Assembly: GCF_014268885.2 (NCBI RefSeq)
Contig: NZ_CP077095.1
Location: 4,912,001 to 4,976,000, forward strand
DNA length: 64,000 bases
DNA from: Pseudomonas xantholysinigenes
GTDB lineage: Bacteria; Pseudomonadota; Gammaproteobacteria; Pseudomonadales; Pseudomonadaceae
Reading direction: 5' to 3'
In this document: in pieces, positions 46,710 to 55,971 of the stretch
Position numbering within the stretch: position 1 is the first letter of the stretch
How the letters are laid out: each line of letters starts with the position of its first letter
The notes under the pieces: generated by a model
What the model was told of the DNA's origin: nothing
Databases searched by the model: none
The model's input: only the letters and a program-made list of their open reading frames with translations
Program-made: the position numbers and the translations under genes

Positions 46710-48776
46710 TCACTTCTTGCCCTTCACCGCAGCTGGCGCCTTGCCGGCGCGCATCTGCTGCAGCAGCGGCGTGCACTGATTGGGCGCATCGCCACTGCTC
46801 GGCGCGATCAGCGCCAGCAGCCCAGCCGCAGGTCCGGCCACCACGCCCAGCGCCACCATCCCCGCGCCACGCAGCGCCAGCGGCACCGCCTGCACGCCGG
46901 CGCTCGGCTTGGCGAACGGGCCACGCACATACAGCGGCGAACGCAGCGAGAACAGACGCAAGCCCTTGGACTCGGGGGTAATCTTCAAATCCAGCTGCTC
47001 GCTGGCGAAGTTGGCCGTGCCATTGATGTAGATGATCGCGTTCTCGGTGTCGAAGACGAACAACCGGGTAGTGGCCAGGCCATCCTTGATCCCGACATCG
47101 GCCGCGGCGCAATTGATCTTCACGTCCTCATCGCCGAACAGCTTGCCGATCACGTAGTTGCCCACGTTGAGCCCGGCGATTTCCATCAGGCTGCGGCTGA
47201 TCGCGCCATCGTTGATCAGCAGGCGCAGATCCCCGCTGGAAGTCCCCAGCAGCGCCGCCACCGAGTTGCCCCGGCCACTGATATCGGCATCGCCATTGAG
47301 TTCGCCAAAGCTGGTCTGCATCGGCGCAAAGCCAGGGAACAGTTGCTTGAGCTTGAAGCCTCGCGCGGTCAAGCGGGCGCGACCCTGCAACGGCGCGCTG
47401 CGCCCGTCCAGGCGGATGTTGGAGTCGAGGTTGCCACCGGCCACGCCGAAGCGCAGCGGCTCCAGGCGCAGCAGGCCGTCCTCGAGGATCACATGGGCGG
47501 ACAGGTCGTTGAACGGCAGCTGCTCGCTGTGCACGATGCGCTTGCCGGCGAAGGTCACGTCGGCATCCATGGCTCGCCAGCGCTCGGTGCGGAATTCTTC
47601 CACCGGCAGTACCTTGCCGGCTGGCTGCTTGCTGGCGCCGCCACGGGCCTGCTGTTCACTGTTGGAGTCGGCGCCAATCAGCGGTGCCAGGTCCTTGAAC
47701 AGCAACTGGTTGGATACCAGGTTACCGGACAGCTTCGGCCGCGGCTGGCTGGCGACGAAGGCCAGGTCACCGTGAATATCGCTGTTGCCGATCTTGCCGT
47801 TGAACCCCTCGTAACGGAACTGCGCGCCTCCGGCAGCGTGCAGGTTGGCCGTCAGATGACCGTCGGTGGAATACGCGGGCGAATCGGGCAGGGTCACGCC
47901 GGTCAATGGGTAGAGGTTGCCCAGGCTGCTGCCGGAGAGTTTCAGGCGCAGGTCGAGGGCGCCGAGGTTGCGCGGGTCGGTCAGGGTCCCGGCCAGCGCG
48001 ACCTGGGTGTCGCCGATACGCACCTCGGCCTGCAGCGGAAACGGCTGGCTGGCGTCCTGCAGCGCCAGCAGGCCGCCGATCTTGCCGGTGCCGGCCACCG
48101 CCAGGCCTTTGTAGCGACCCTGGGCCTTGAAGCCGAAAGCGTAGTCCTGGGCATTGCCAGCCTTTTCAGCGCGGGCCTTGCCGACGATGTCGCTGAACGG
48201 AATCGGCTTGCCCAGTGGATCGACCTGCACCTTCATGCTGGTCTTCAGGGTCTGGTCGTCGAAGCTGACATTGCCCTGGTCGAAGCCGATGGCGCCGATG
48301 TCCAGCAGCCACTTCGACGGCTCTTCGCTCTCATCCTTGGGCCCGAGATCGAACACCCAGTTGGCCCGGCCATCGGCCAGTCGGGTAAGGCTGGCGCTGG
48401 GCTTGACCAGGTCGATTCGCGGGATGCTGATGCGCTGGACGATCAGCGGCAACGGTGCCAGGCGAAAGTCCACGCGCTCCAGGGCGACCATGCGCGGCTC
48501 CTTGAGCCAATCGGGGTTGCCCAGGGTGAGGTCTTCGGCGGTGAAGTGCGGCCACGGCACGAAGGCACGCCAACCGCCCTCCTCGGGTTCGGTGCGCCAA
48601 TGCACGGTGAGGTTGCCATTGATCGCGAACGGCCGGTGCAGGGCTTCAGAAACTTTCTCGTTGAGCAGCGGCTTGACGCGGTTCCAGTCGAAGGTGGCGA
48701 TCACCACCACCAGGATCGCCAGCAGGGTGGCGAGGGTGGCGAAGGTCCAGATAAGGATTCTGGCAGGGCGCGTCAT
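46710..48776 (-). CDS. AsmA family protein
   Basis: 688 residues. One N-terminal membrane helix (IWTFATLATLLAILVVVIAT), then a long beta-rich periplasmic part with AsmA repeats (FDWNRVKPLLNEKVSEALHR, LTVHW, FTAEDLTLGNPDW) and the AsmA_2 C-terminal region (LNGDADISGRGNSVAALLGT, SGDLRLLINDGAISRSLMEI). The family is linked to lipid transport between inner and outer membranes. AGGAG precedes ATG 48776. Confidence 0.92.
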   Translation of the reverse strand: MTRPARILIWTFATLATLLAILVVVIATFDWNRVKPLLNEKVSEALHRPFAINGNLTVHWRTEPEEGGWRAFVPWPHFTAEDLTLGNPDWLKEPRMVALERVDFRLAPLPLIVQRISIPRIDLVKPSASLTRLADGRANWVFDLGPKDESEEPSKWLLDIGAIGFDQGNVSFDDQTLKTSMKVQVDPLGKPIPFSDIVGKARAEKAGNAQDYAFGFKAQGRYKGLAVAGTGKIGGLLALQDASQPFPLQAEVRIGDTQVALAGTLTDPRNLGALDLRLKLSGSSLGNLYPLTGVTLPDSPAYSTDGHLTANLHAAGGAQFRYEGFNGKIGNSDIHGDLAFVASQPRPKLSGNLVSNQLLFKDLAPLIGADSNSEQQARGGASKQPAGKVLPVEEFRTERWRAMDADVTFAGKRIVHSEQLPFNDLSAHVILEDGLLRLEPLRFGVAGGNLDSNIRLDGRSAPLQGRARLTARGFKLKQLFPGFAPMQTSFGELNGDADISGRGNSVAALLGTSSGDLRLLINDGAISRSLMEIAGLNVGNYVIGKLFGDEDVKINCAAADVGIKDGLATTRLFVFDTENAIIYINGTANFASEQLDLKITPESKGLRLFSLRSPLYVRGPFAKPSAGVQAVPLALRGAGMVALGVVAGPAAGLLALIAPSSGDAPNQCTPLLQQMRAGKAPAAVKGKK

Positions 48777-49116
48777 TGCGTGATTCTCCTGACTACATGG
48801 CACATAGGCATTACTGAGGTGGCACTTACTAACTCGGACTGATGAAACCGCGCCGGGTTTAATCCGCTGGGCATGATAACCAGGTTTTTCCTGGCGGTTT
48901 TCTCAGCTTTTGGTCGGTGAACATCGCCAGTGTTACCGGGGTGTTGGCGTGCCACTTTTCTGGACAAGCCCCCGTAAACACTGAGGTAGAGCGGCTACGA
49001 CACAGTATCAATTGCGTCGATTGTTACCATTATCCTGATGAACTTCTCTCTTAAGTTACCGAGCGTAGCATTGGCTTCGTACCCACTTTTCCAGCCCCCG
49101 AGAGGAGCACCGAATC
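48777..49116. other. 340-bp gene-free divergent region
   Basis: Must carry promoters for the minus-strand AsmA gene and the plus-strand repeat protein. AT content is higher than in neighbouring genes. I see no convincing -35/-10 pair, repeat or RNA here. Confidence 0.5.
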
Positions 49117-49572
49117 ATGAAACGCCAACTGCTGCTGAGCCTGACCCTGTCTGTCCTTGCCGCCAACGCCTTCGCCCTGCCGGCCGCCGACCAGCACCTG
49201 ACCGCCGAATCGCGCTCCAGCGCTGCCACCGTCAGCCAACCGCTGAACACCCTGGCCGAAGGTGGCGCAGAACGCCTGCAAGAACGCGCCGGCCGTGTTG
49301 CCGAAGGTGGCTCGGACCGCCTGATCGAGCGTAACAACCGCGTCGCCGAGGGCGGCTCGGATCGCCTGATCGAGCGCACCAACCGCGTCGCCGAAGGCGG
49401 TTCGGATCGCCTGATCGAACGCAACAACCGTGTCGCCGAAGGCGGTTCCGAACGCCTGCAGGAACGCACCAACCGCGTCGCCGAAGGCGGTTCGGATCGC
49501 CTGATCGAACGCAACAACCGTGTCGCCGAAGGAGGCTCGGACCGCCTGGTCGAACTCAGCCGCGTGAGCTGA
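49117..49572 (+). CDS. Secreted protein made of tandem 15-residue repeats
   Basis: 151 residues. Signal peptide (MKRQLLLSLTLSVLAANAFA), a spacer of about 25 residues, then six and a half copies of a 15-residue unit with consensus AEGGSDRLIERNNRV (residues 47-148). Variation is confined to S/A, D/E, I/Q and N/T positions. The unit is charged and without Cys or aromatics. GAGAGGAGC precedes the ATG; a strong terminator follows. Not recognised; periplasmic or exported location is inferred from the signal peptide. Confidence 0.85.
   Translation: MKRQLLLSLTLSVLAANAFALPAADQHLTAESRSSAATVSQPLNTLAEGGAERLQERAGRVAEGGSDRLIERNNRVAEGGSDRLIERTNRVAEGGSDRLIERNNRVAEGGSERLQERTNRVAEGGSDRLIERNNRVAEGGSDRLVELSRVS
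49255..49563 (+). repeat. 45-bp tandem repeat array within the repeat-protein gene
   Basis: Nearly seven in-frame units of 45 bp, several almost identical at DNA level (GCCGAAGGCGGTTCGGATCG and similar), suggesting growth by slippage or unequal crossover. Confidence 0.92.
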
Positions 49573-49620
49573 TCACCATGGCCGAGCACAACAACCCGCC
49601 GTGTCGCGCCTGCGCCCCTC

Positions 49621-49654
49621 CCAGCCCGGTCCATTGACCGGGCTTTGTTTTTTT
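49621..49654 (+). terminator. Rho-independent terminator after the repeat protein
   Basis: AGCCCGGTC/GACCGGGCT (9 bp, CATT loop) followed by TTGTTTTTTT. Confidence 0.92.
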
Positions 49655-49695
49655 ATCCACAATCGCAGGCCGTCCCATCAAAGAATGCCTGCCCC

Positions 49696-50328
49696 ATGCT
49701 GCCGCGCGCCGAACAGAAGCTACAAACCCGCCAGGCCTTGCTGGATGCCGCCTGCCAGCTCATGGAGAGCGGCCGGGGCTTTGGCAGCATCAGCCTGCGT
49801 GAGGTGGCCAAGGCGGCTGGCATCGTCCCCACCGGCTTCTATCGCCACTTCCCCGACATGGACGCCCTGGGCCTGGCCCTGGTGGCCGAGGTCGACACCA
49901 CGTTCCGCCAGACGATCCGCCTGGTACGGCACAACGAATTCGAACTGGGTGGCATCACCGACGCCTCGGTACGCATCTTCCTCGATGTGGTCGTCGCCCA
50001 CCGCGCGCAGTTCCTGTTCCTCGCCCGCGAACAGTACGGTGGCTCGCAAGCGGTACGCCAGGCCATCGCCCGCCTGCGCCAGGACATCAGCAGCGACCTG
50101 GCCACGGACCTGGCGCGCATGCCGCGCTGGCAGCACCTGGACGGCGCCGCGCTGGCGGTGATGGCCGACCTGGTGGTCAAGACCGTGTTCGCCACCCTGC
50201 CGGAGCTGATCGACAGCCCCGAGCCAGGCCATCCCCTGGCCCTGACCGCGCAGGAAAAGATCACTCAGCAGCTGCGCTTCATCTTTGTCGGCGCGCGGCA
50301 TTGGCAGGGCCTGGGCAGCCCCGGCTAA
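49696..50328 (+). CDS. desT: TetR-family regulator, DesT/FabR type
   Basis: 210 residues. N-terminal helix-turn-helix (FGSISLREVAKAAGIVPTGF then YRHFPDMDALGLALVAEVD) and the FabR/DesT ligand domain (FELGGITDASVRIFLDVVVA, QFLFLAREQYGGSQAVRQAI). DesT senses the acyl-CoA pool and controls unsaturated fatty acid synthesis. ATG 49696 (MLPRAEQKLQ) matches the family start; the longer frame from 49645 lies in the terminator. The usual DesT target desBC is not next to it here, so target genes are elsewhere. Confidence 0.8.
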   Translation: MLPRAEQKLQTRQALLDAACQLMESGRGFGSISLREVAKAAGIVPTGFYRHFPDMDALGLALVAEVDTTFRQTIRLVRHNEFELGGITDASVRIFLDVVVAHRAQFLFLAREQYGGSQAVRQAIARLRQDISSDLATDLARMPRWQHLDGAALAVMADLVVKTVFATLPELIDSPEPGHPLALTAQEKITQQLRFIFVGARHWQGLGSPG

Positions 50329-50334
50329 CCACAC

Positions 50335-50414
50335 CGGCCTCTTCGCGGGTAAACCCGCTCCCACAGGTTATGGAGGTGCTCCTGTGGGAGCGGGTTTACC
50401 CGCGAAAGGGCCGC
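50335..50414. repeat. REP pair, type B
   Basis: CTCTTCGCGGGTAAACCCGC and its inverted copy. Confidence 0.88.
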
Positions 50415-50479
50415 CACGAACAACCCACAACCACACTTCTGCTACCATGGCGCCCTGCCCGACCGTCATGAGCGTCACC

Positions 50480-51568
50480 ATGTCCGACCCCTGCCCTGCA
50501 TTGACCCGTTTCCGCCAGCATTTCGCCGAGCGCATCGTGCCGCTGTGGCAAGGCCCAGGCTGGAACGCCGACATGGCACTGCCCTACGAGGCCCTCGACG
50601 CCGAGCACCGGCCGCTGCCGGTGCAACGCTACCGAGCCATGGCCTGCGCCCGCCAGCTGTACCTGTTCAGCAGCCGCATCGAACAGCCGGGCGCCGCCGA
50701 GCGCGCCGCGGCGCTGTTCCGCTCGCTGCAGAAGCACTTCCACGACGCCGAGCACGGCGGCTGGTTCTACAGCATCGACGCCCAGGGCAAGCCCCTCGAC
50801 CGGCGCAAAGACCTCTATACCCATGCCTTCATCGTCTTCGCCTGTGCCCACTACTGGGGCAAGGTTGGCGAAGGCCTGGTCGAGGCCACGCTCAACGGCG
50901 CCCTCGAAGTCGTTGCCGAGCAGTTCGCCCGCGATGATGGCCTGTACGAGGCCAGCCTCGACGAGGACTGGTCGGACCTGGGCAGCGGCCCGCTGCAGAA
51001 CCCGCAGATGCACCTGGCCGAGGCCTTCCTGCAGGTGCTGGCGGTACGTGAGGATGAAGAGGTGCGTCACTCGCTGTTGCAGCTGTGCGACGGCTTGCAG
51101 GCGCAGTTCATCGAGCCGCAACACGGCCTGATGCTGGAAAAACCGCGCGGGGCTGTGGATAACTGGTTCGAGCCGGGTCACCAGTTCGAATGGTTCTACC
51201 TGCTGGATACCTCGCCACTGCTGCGTGGCACGCCGCTGCATGCCTCCATCGACCGCGCTTTCGCCTATGCCGAGCAGAGTGGCGTGAAGGATTCGGCGGT
51301 GCTGGCGATGCTGGATGTGGATGGCAAGGTGCTCGATGCGACCCAACGGATCTGGGCGCAGGCCGAATACTTGCGGGCTTTGGCCTTGCGCCCTGCCAAC
51401 GAAGCGAAGCTGCAGGCCCAGCTACAGGCGCTGGAGTCGCGCTTCCTGCATGCCGGTGGCTGGCATGAGTGCCGGGATGGCGAAGGCGCTGTTAGCCGGC
51501 ACGACATGCCTTCGACTACGCCGTATCACCTGGCGACCTGCCTCGAAGGCTTGCAACGCCAGGCCTGA
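50480..51568 (+). CDS. AGE family sugar epimerase/isomerase
   Basis: 362 residues, (alpha/alpha)6 barrel of the N-acylglucosamine 2-epimerase family. Motifs: YRAMACARQLYLFSSRIEQP, HDAEHGGWFYSIDAQGKPLD, KDLYTHAFIVFACAHYWGKV, NPQMHLAEAFLQVL, and PGHQFEWFYLL with catalytic histidines. It probably isomerises mannose or a related hexose. ATG 50480 is chosen by family start; ATG 50468 is also possible and neither has a strong ribosome site. Confidence 0.85.
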   Translation: MSDPCPALTRFRQHFAERIVPLWQGPGWNADMALPYEALDAEHRPLPVQRYRAMACARQLYLFSSRIEQPGAAERAAALFRSLQKHFHDAEHGGWFYSIDAQGKPLDRRKDLYTHAFIVFACAHYWGKVGEGLVEATLNGALEVVAEQFARDDGLYEASLDEDWSDLGSGPLQNPQMHLAEAFLQVLAVREDEEVRHSLLQLCDGLQAQFIEPQHGLMLEKPRGAVDNWFEPGHQFEWFYLLDTSPLLRGTPLHASIDRAFAYAEQSGVKDSAVLAMLDVDGKVLDATQRIWAQAEYLRALALRPANEAKLQAQLQALESRFLHAGGWHECRDGEGAVSRHDMPSTTPYHLATCLEGLQRQA

Positions 51569-51571
51569 CGC

Positions 51572-51674
51572 ATTCGCGGGTAAACCCGCTCCCACAGGGG
51601 CGGCGCCAGCTTCAGGATCGGCGCCCTGCCTGTAGGAGCCGGCGTTACCGGCGAACGGCCCGCAAAGCGGGCCC
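51572..51674. repeat. REP pair, type B/other hybrid
   Basis: The left arm is type B (CGCGGGTAAACCCGCTCCCA), but the right arm reads GTAGGAGCCGGCGTTACCGG, a third REP variant. Confidence 0.8.
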
Positions 51675-51685
51675 CATCACAGAAT

Positions 51686-52453
51686 TCAGCCCTTGACCGA
51701 GCGGTCGATCGAGAACCCTGCCCAATCCTGACTGACCGGCATCAGCTCGAGGCTGTTGATGTTGATGTGCGCCGGCTGGTTGAGGATCCAGAAAATGGTC
51801 TCGGCGATGTCCTGCGGCTGGATCGGCTCGGCGCCGGCATAGGTGGCGTCATACTTGGCCTGGTCACCACCGAAGCGCACCAGCGAAAACTCGCTCTCGC
51901 ACAACCCTGGCTCGATATTGCTCACCCGTACCCCGGTACCGCGCAGGTCGCAGCGCAGGCTCAGGGAGAATTGGCCGACGAAGGCCTTGGTGCCGCCATA
52001 TACGTTGGCGCCCGGGTACGGGTAGTTGCCCGCCACGGAACCGACGTTGAGGATCGACGCGCCGCGCCCATGGGCGATCAGCCGTGGCAGCAACAAGCGG
52101 GTGGTGTACATCAAGCCCTTGATGTTGGTGTCGACCATGGTTTCCCAGTCGTCCAGGCTGCAGTTCTGCGCGGCATCGACACCCAGCGCGAGACCAGCGT
52201 TGTTGACCAGGCCCTGGAGCTTGTCGAAGCTCGGCGGCAGGCTGGCGATGGCGGCTTCCATCGCCTGGCGGTCACGCACATCGACCACCAGGCCGTGCAC
52301 TTCGGTCTTGGCCGACAATTCCTGGCACAGCGCGTCCAGACGCTCCTTGCGTCGACCGGTGAGCACCAGCTTCCAGCCGGCATCGGCGAAACGGCGGGCG
52401 GTGGCCTCACCGAAACCGGAAGTCGCGCCAGTGATGAATACGGTGGACGTCAT
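51686..52453 (-). CDS. Short-chain dehydrogenase/reductase, YdfG type
   Basis: 255 residues. NADP(H)-binding TSTVFITGATSGFGEATARR, arginine after the loop (LTGRRKERLDALCQEL), NNAGLALG, catalytic Ser/Tyr/Lys (NVGSVAGNYPYPGANVYGGT then KAFV), and the YdfG-like RVSNIEPGLCESEFSLVRFG. YdfG enzymes oxidise L-allo-threonine/serine or reduce malonic semialdehyde. AAGGAGAAGAGC precedes ATG 52453. Confidence 0.9.
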   Translation of the reverse strand: MTSTVFITGATSGFGEATARRFADAGWKLVLTGRRKERLDALCQELSAKTEVHGLVVDVRDRQAMEAAIASLPPSFDKLQGLVNNAGLALGVDAAQNCSLDDWETMVDTNIKGLMYTTRLLLPRLIAHGRGASILNVGSVAGNYPYPGANVYGGTKAFVGQFSLSLRCDLRGTGVRVSNIEPGLCESEFSLVRFGGDQAKYDATYAGAEPIQPQDIAETIFWILNQPAHININSLELMPVSQDWAGFSIDRSVKG

Positions 52454-53082
52454 GCTCTTCTCCTTAGCTGTGGATTGCCAATGGCAGGCCACGCAGCATG
52501 CCCGGCGCAGGGCGCGGCGACAACCATTTCAGCGACTGGTCAAAAAACGAGCAAACCGTCCAAACCCCCGGAATAGATAGCCTTGGCAAGGCTATGCGCA
52601 CCTTATCCACAGGGCTTTCCCCACGCATTGGGGGCAACTTGTCGGGCCAGGGGAACCCGATGCGGCTGTGGACATCTGCGCATGATGGCGCAACGCTTTC
52701 AATCATGCCGCCTGCGGCAGTCTGTCCAAAGTTTTTACACAGAGTTATCCACAGACCGCCGAATGCTGTGCGACCAGCGTAGCTGTTCGAAAAAACACGG
52801 CTGAAGCCTGTATAAAACGCATCTGATCAAAAAACGAACAAAGCCATACAGGCTTTGATATTCGAGGGCTTTAGCGAGGTGCCACCATGTTTTCCACAGG
52901 CGGTTCCACATAATCCGTGGAAAGTTTTGTACCTGTGGAAACAAGCGCTTGCGAGCGGATTGTGGAGTGCTTCGAGAAAGATATGCGACAAGTTGTCCAC
53001 ATCCATCAAACGCATGGCGGGGCAAGCCCGCTCCCACGACCTGTGGGAGCGGGCTTGCCCCGCCATGTCTGCACAATGTGAG
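52454..53082. other. Gene-free region with clustered DnaA-box-like motifs and a repeated 16-mer
   Basis: TTATCCACA, a perfect DnaA box, occurs at 52603-52611 and 52745-52753; one-mismatch versions are at 52890-52898 (TTTTCCACA) and 52993-53001 (TTGTCCACA), with weaker ones between. TCAAAAAACGAGCAAA (from 52540) recurs as TCAAAAAACGAACAAA (from 52828). AAGCCTGTAT (52804-52813) and ATACAGGCTT (52846-52855) form a perfect inverted repeat around the second copy. It contains the SDR promoter. No supported gene. Confidence 0.65.
53014..53066. repeat. Short REP hairpin, type B
   Basis: GGCGGGGCAAGCCCGCTCCC and its inverted copy with almost no spacer, just after the livF stop; probably ends the liv transcript. 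Confidence 0.8.
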
Positions 53083-53795
<713 letters not shown>

Positions 53796-53799
<4 letters not shown>

Positions 53800-54671
53800 A
53801 CCAGTTCCTCTTCGTCGGCACCCAGGTAGGCGGCGATCACCGTCGGGTTGTTGCGGATGTCCTGCGGTGCGCCCTCGGCGATCACGTTGCCGTGGTCGAG
53901 CACGACGATATGGTCGGAGATGCTCATGACCATGCCCATGTCGTGCTCGATCAGCACCACGGTGATGTCGTGCTCGTCGCGCAGCACGCGGATCATGCGG
54001 CTCAGGGCCTCGGTTTCCTGAGGGTTGAGGCCGGCGGCCGGCTCATCCAGGCAGATGATCTTCGGCCGCGTGCACATGGCCCGGGCGATTTCCAGGCGCC
54101 GCTGCTGGCCGTAGGAAAGCTCGCCGGCCAGGCGGTTGGCGCAATCCACCAGATCGACTACCTCCAGCCAGTAGAAGGCATGATCCAGCGCGTCGCTCTC
54201 GGCCTTGCGGTAACCCGGGGTGTTGAGCACGCCAGCCAGCAGGTTGCGGTTGACCCACATGTGCTGGGCCACCAGCAGGTTCTCCACCACCGACATTTCC
54301 TTGAACAGGCGAATGTTCTGGAAGGTGCGGGCAAGACCTGCGCGGTTGACCAGGTGGGTGCCGCCGAACATCTTGTAGTACATGCGGTTGGCGAAGCGCG
54401 CCGGGGATACGAAGTCGGCCGCCTGGAAGCGCTCGCCAAGCAGCTGGATGACATTGGTGGTGCTGCCACGCAGGTTCAGCTCGATGCGCCCGCCGCTGGC
54501 CTTGTAGAAGCCGGTCAGGCAGTTGAACACTGTGGTCTTGCCAGCGCCGTTGGGGCCGATCAGGGCGAAGATCTGGTTGCGCCGGACCTTCAGGCTGACA
54601 TCACTGAGCGCCTTGATCCCACCGAACTGCATCATCAGGTTGTCGACCGACAGAATGATATCGTCGCTCAT
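53796..54671 (-). CDS. livG: Branched-chain amino acid ABC transporter ATPase LivG
   Basis: 291 residues (BraF). Walker A GPNGAGKTT, signature ELSYGQQRRLEIARAM, Walker B IICLDEPAAGLNPQE, switch LIEHDMGMV, and the family NVIQLLGERFQAADFVSPAR-type insertion after Walker A. Coupled to livM and livF by 4-bp overlaps. Confidence 0.95.
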
Positions 54672-55969
54672 GGCGCCACTCCTTTACGCGGGACCACGCC
54701 GGTACGGCTGATGCGGATCAGCCCCCGCGGTCGCCAGATCATCATCAGCACCATCAGCACGCCGAACAGCAGCACCCGGTATTCCGAGAAGCTACGCAGC
54801 AACTCCGGAGCCACGGTCAGCACAAAGGCCGCGATCACCACGCCCACGGTCGAGCCCATGCCGCCGAGCACGACGATGGCCAGGATCAGCGCCGACTCGA
54901 AGAAGGTGAACGACGATGGATTGACGAAGCCTTGGTAGGTGGCGAAGAACACCCCGGCCAGACCGGCGGTGGAAGCACCCAGGGTGAACGCCGACAGCTT
55001 GACCAGCACGTGGTTGAGGCCCATCGAACGGCAGGCGATCTCGTCCTCGCGCAGCGCTTCCCAGGCGCGCCCCACCGGCATGCGAGTCAGTCGGTGCTTG
55101 ATGTACAGCACCGCCAGCACCACCAGGAACAGCACCGCGTAGATGAACACGAACTTGAGGTTGGCGTTGTACTCGAAGCCAAAGAACTCGTGGATCGGCA
55201 CCCCGCCGTCCTTGGCCCGGCGCCCGAACTCCAGGCCCAGGAAGGTCGGCGACGGCGCCGGCATACCGTTGGGGCCACCGGTGAACGACAGCCAGTTGTT
55301 CAGCACCAGGCGGATGATCTCACCGAAGCCGAGGGTGACGATGGCCAGGTAGTCGCCATGCATCCTTAGCACCGGGAAGCCGAGTATGCACCCGGCCAGC
55401 GCCGCGGCGATGGCCGCCAGCGGCAGCACGCTCCAGAAGCCCAGGCCCAGGTACTGGTAGCCCAGCGCCAGGCCATAGGCGCCGATGGCGTAGAACGCCA
55501 CGTAGCCGAGGTCGAGCAGGCCGGCCAGGCCGACCACGATGTTCAGGCCCAGGCCCAGCAGCACGTAGATCAGGCCGAGGATAACCACCGTCAGCAGGTA
55601 CTTGTTGGCGAAGATCGGGAACACGATGGCGATCACCACAAGCGCCGGGATGATGTAGCGCAGGCGGGACTTGTAGTCCGGCGCCAGCACGTGCACGCCC
55701 GAACCGCCGCTGTCGAAGCCCTGGAGCATGCGCTGGCCCGCCGCGGTCTGCAGGTACAGGCTGAGCAGGAAGCGCCCTAGCATCACCCCGCCGACCAGCC
55801 AGGCCACGCGGGTGGGTTCGGCGTTGAAGCTGTAACCGTCGAGCACCACGCCGACGATCGGGCCAAAGACAATCAGGGCCAGCAGGCCGGCGACCACGGT
55901 CTCCAGCAAGCTGCGTTTGAGGTCGAACCCTTTGGTCTGGGTCACGGAGGCAGTATTGGCAGCAGACAT
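54668..55969 (-). CDS. livM: Branched-chain amino acid ABC transporter permease LivM
   Basis: 433 residues (BraE), about ten membrane helices. A long N-terminal part with two helices (LLETVVAGLLALIVFGPIVG, VAWLVGGVMLGRFLLSLYLQ) precedes the permease core (GLGLNIVVGLAGLLDLGYVA; GDYLAIVTLGFGEIIRLVLN; AFTLGASTAGLAGVFFATYQ). ATG 55969 follows AAGGTG; GTG 55975 is an alternative. Confidence 0.94.
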   Translation of the reverse strand: MSAANTASVTQTKGFDLKRSLLETVVAGLLALIVFGPIVGVVLDGYSFNAEPTRVAWLVGGVMLGRFLLSLYLQTAAGQRMLQGFDSGGSGVHVLAPDYKSRLRYIIPALVVIAIVFPIFANKYLLTVVILGLIYVLLGLGLNIVVGLAGLLDLGYVAFYAIGAYGLALGYQYLGLGFWSVLPLAAIAAALAGCILGFPVLRMHGDYLAIVTLGFGEIIRLVLNNWLSFTGGPNGMPAPSPTFLGLEFGRRAKDGGVPIHEFFGFEYNANLKFVFIYAVLFLVVLAVLYIKHRLTRMPVGRAWEALREDEIACRSMGLNHVLVKLSAFTLGASTAGLAGVFFATYQGFVNPSSFTFFESALILAIVVLGGMGSTVGVVIAAFVLTVAPELLRSFSEYRVLLFGVLMVLMMIWRPRGLIRISRTGVVPRKGVAP

Positions 55970-55971
55970 GT

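Noticed and set aside
49255..49563. CRISPR-like regular repeats
   Set aside because: Units are in-frame, contiguous 45-bp coding repeats without variable spacers, and no cas gene is near.
49056..49634. Minus-strand repeat ORF (192 codons) opposite the 15-residue-repeat protein
   Set aside because: The repeat in it only mirrors the plus-strand tandem array. The plus strand has a signal peptide, ribosome site and terminator.
52603..52753. Chromosomal replication origin
   Set aside because: Two perfect DnaA boxes exist, but dnaA, dnaN, gyrB, rpmH or parAB are not nearby and no strong AT-rich unwinding region is seen.
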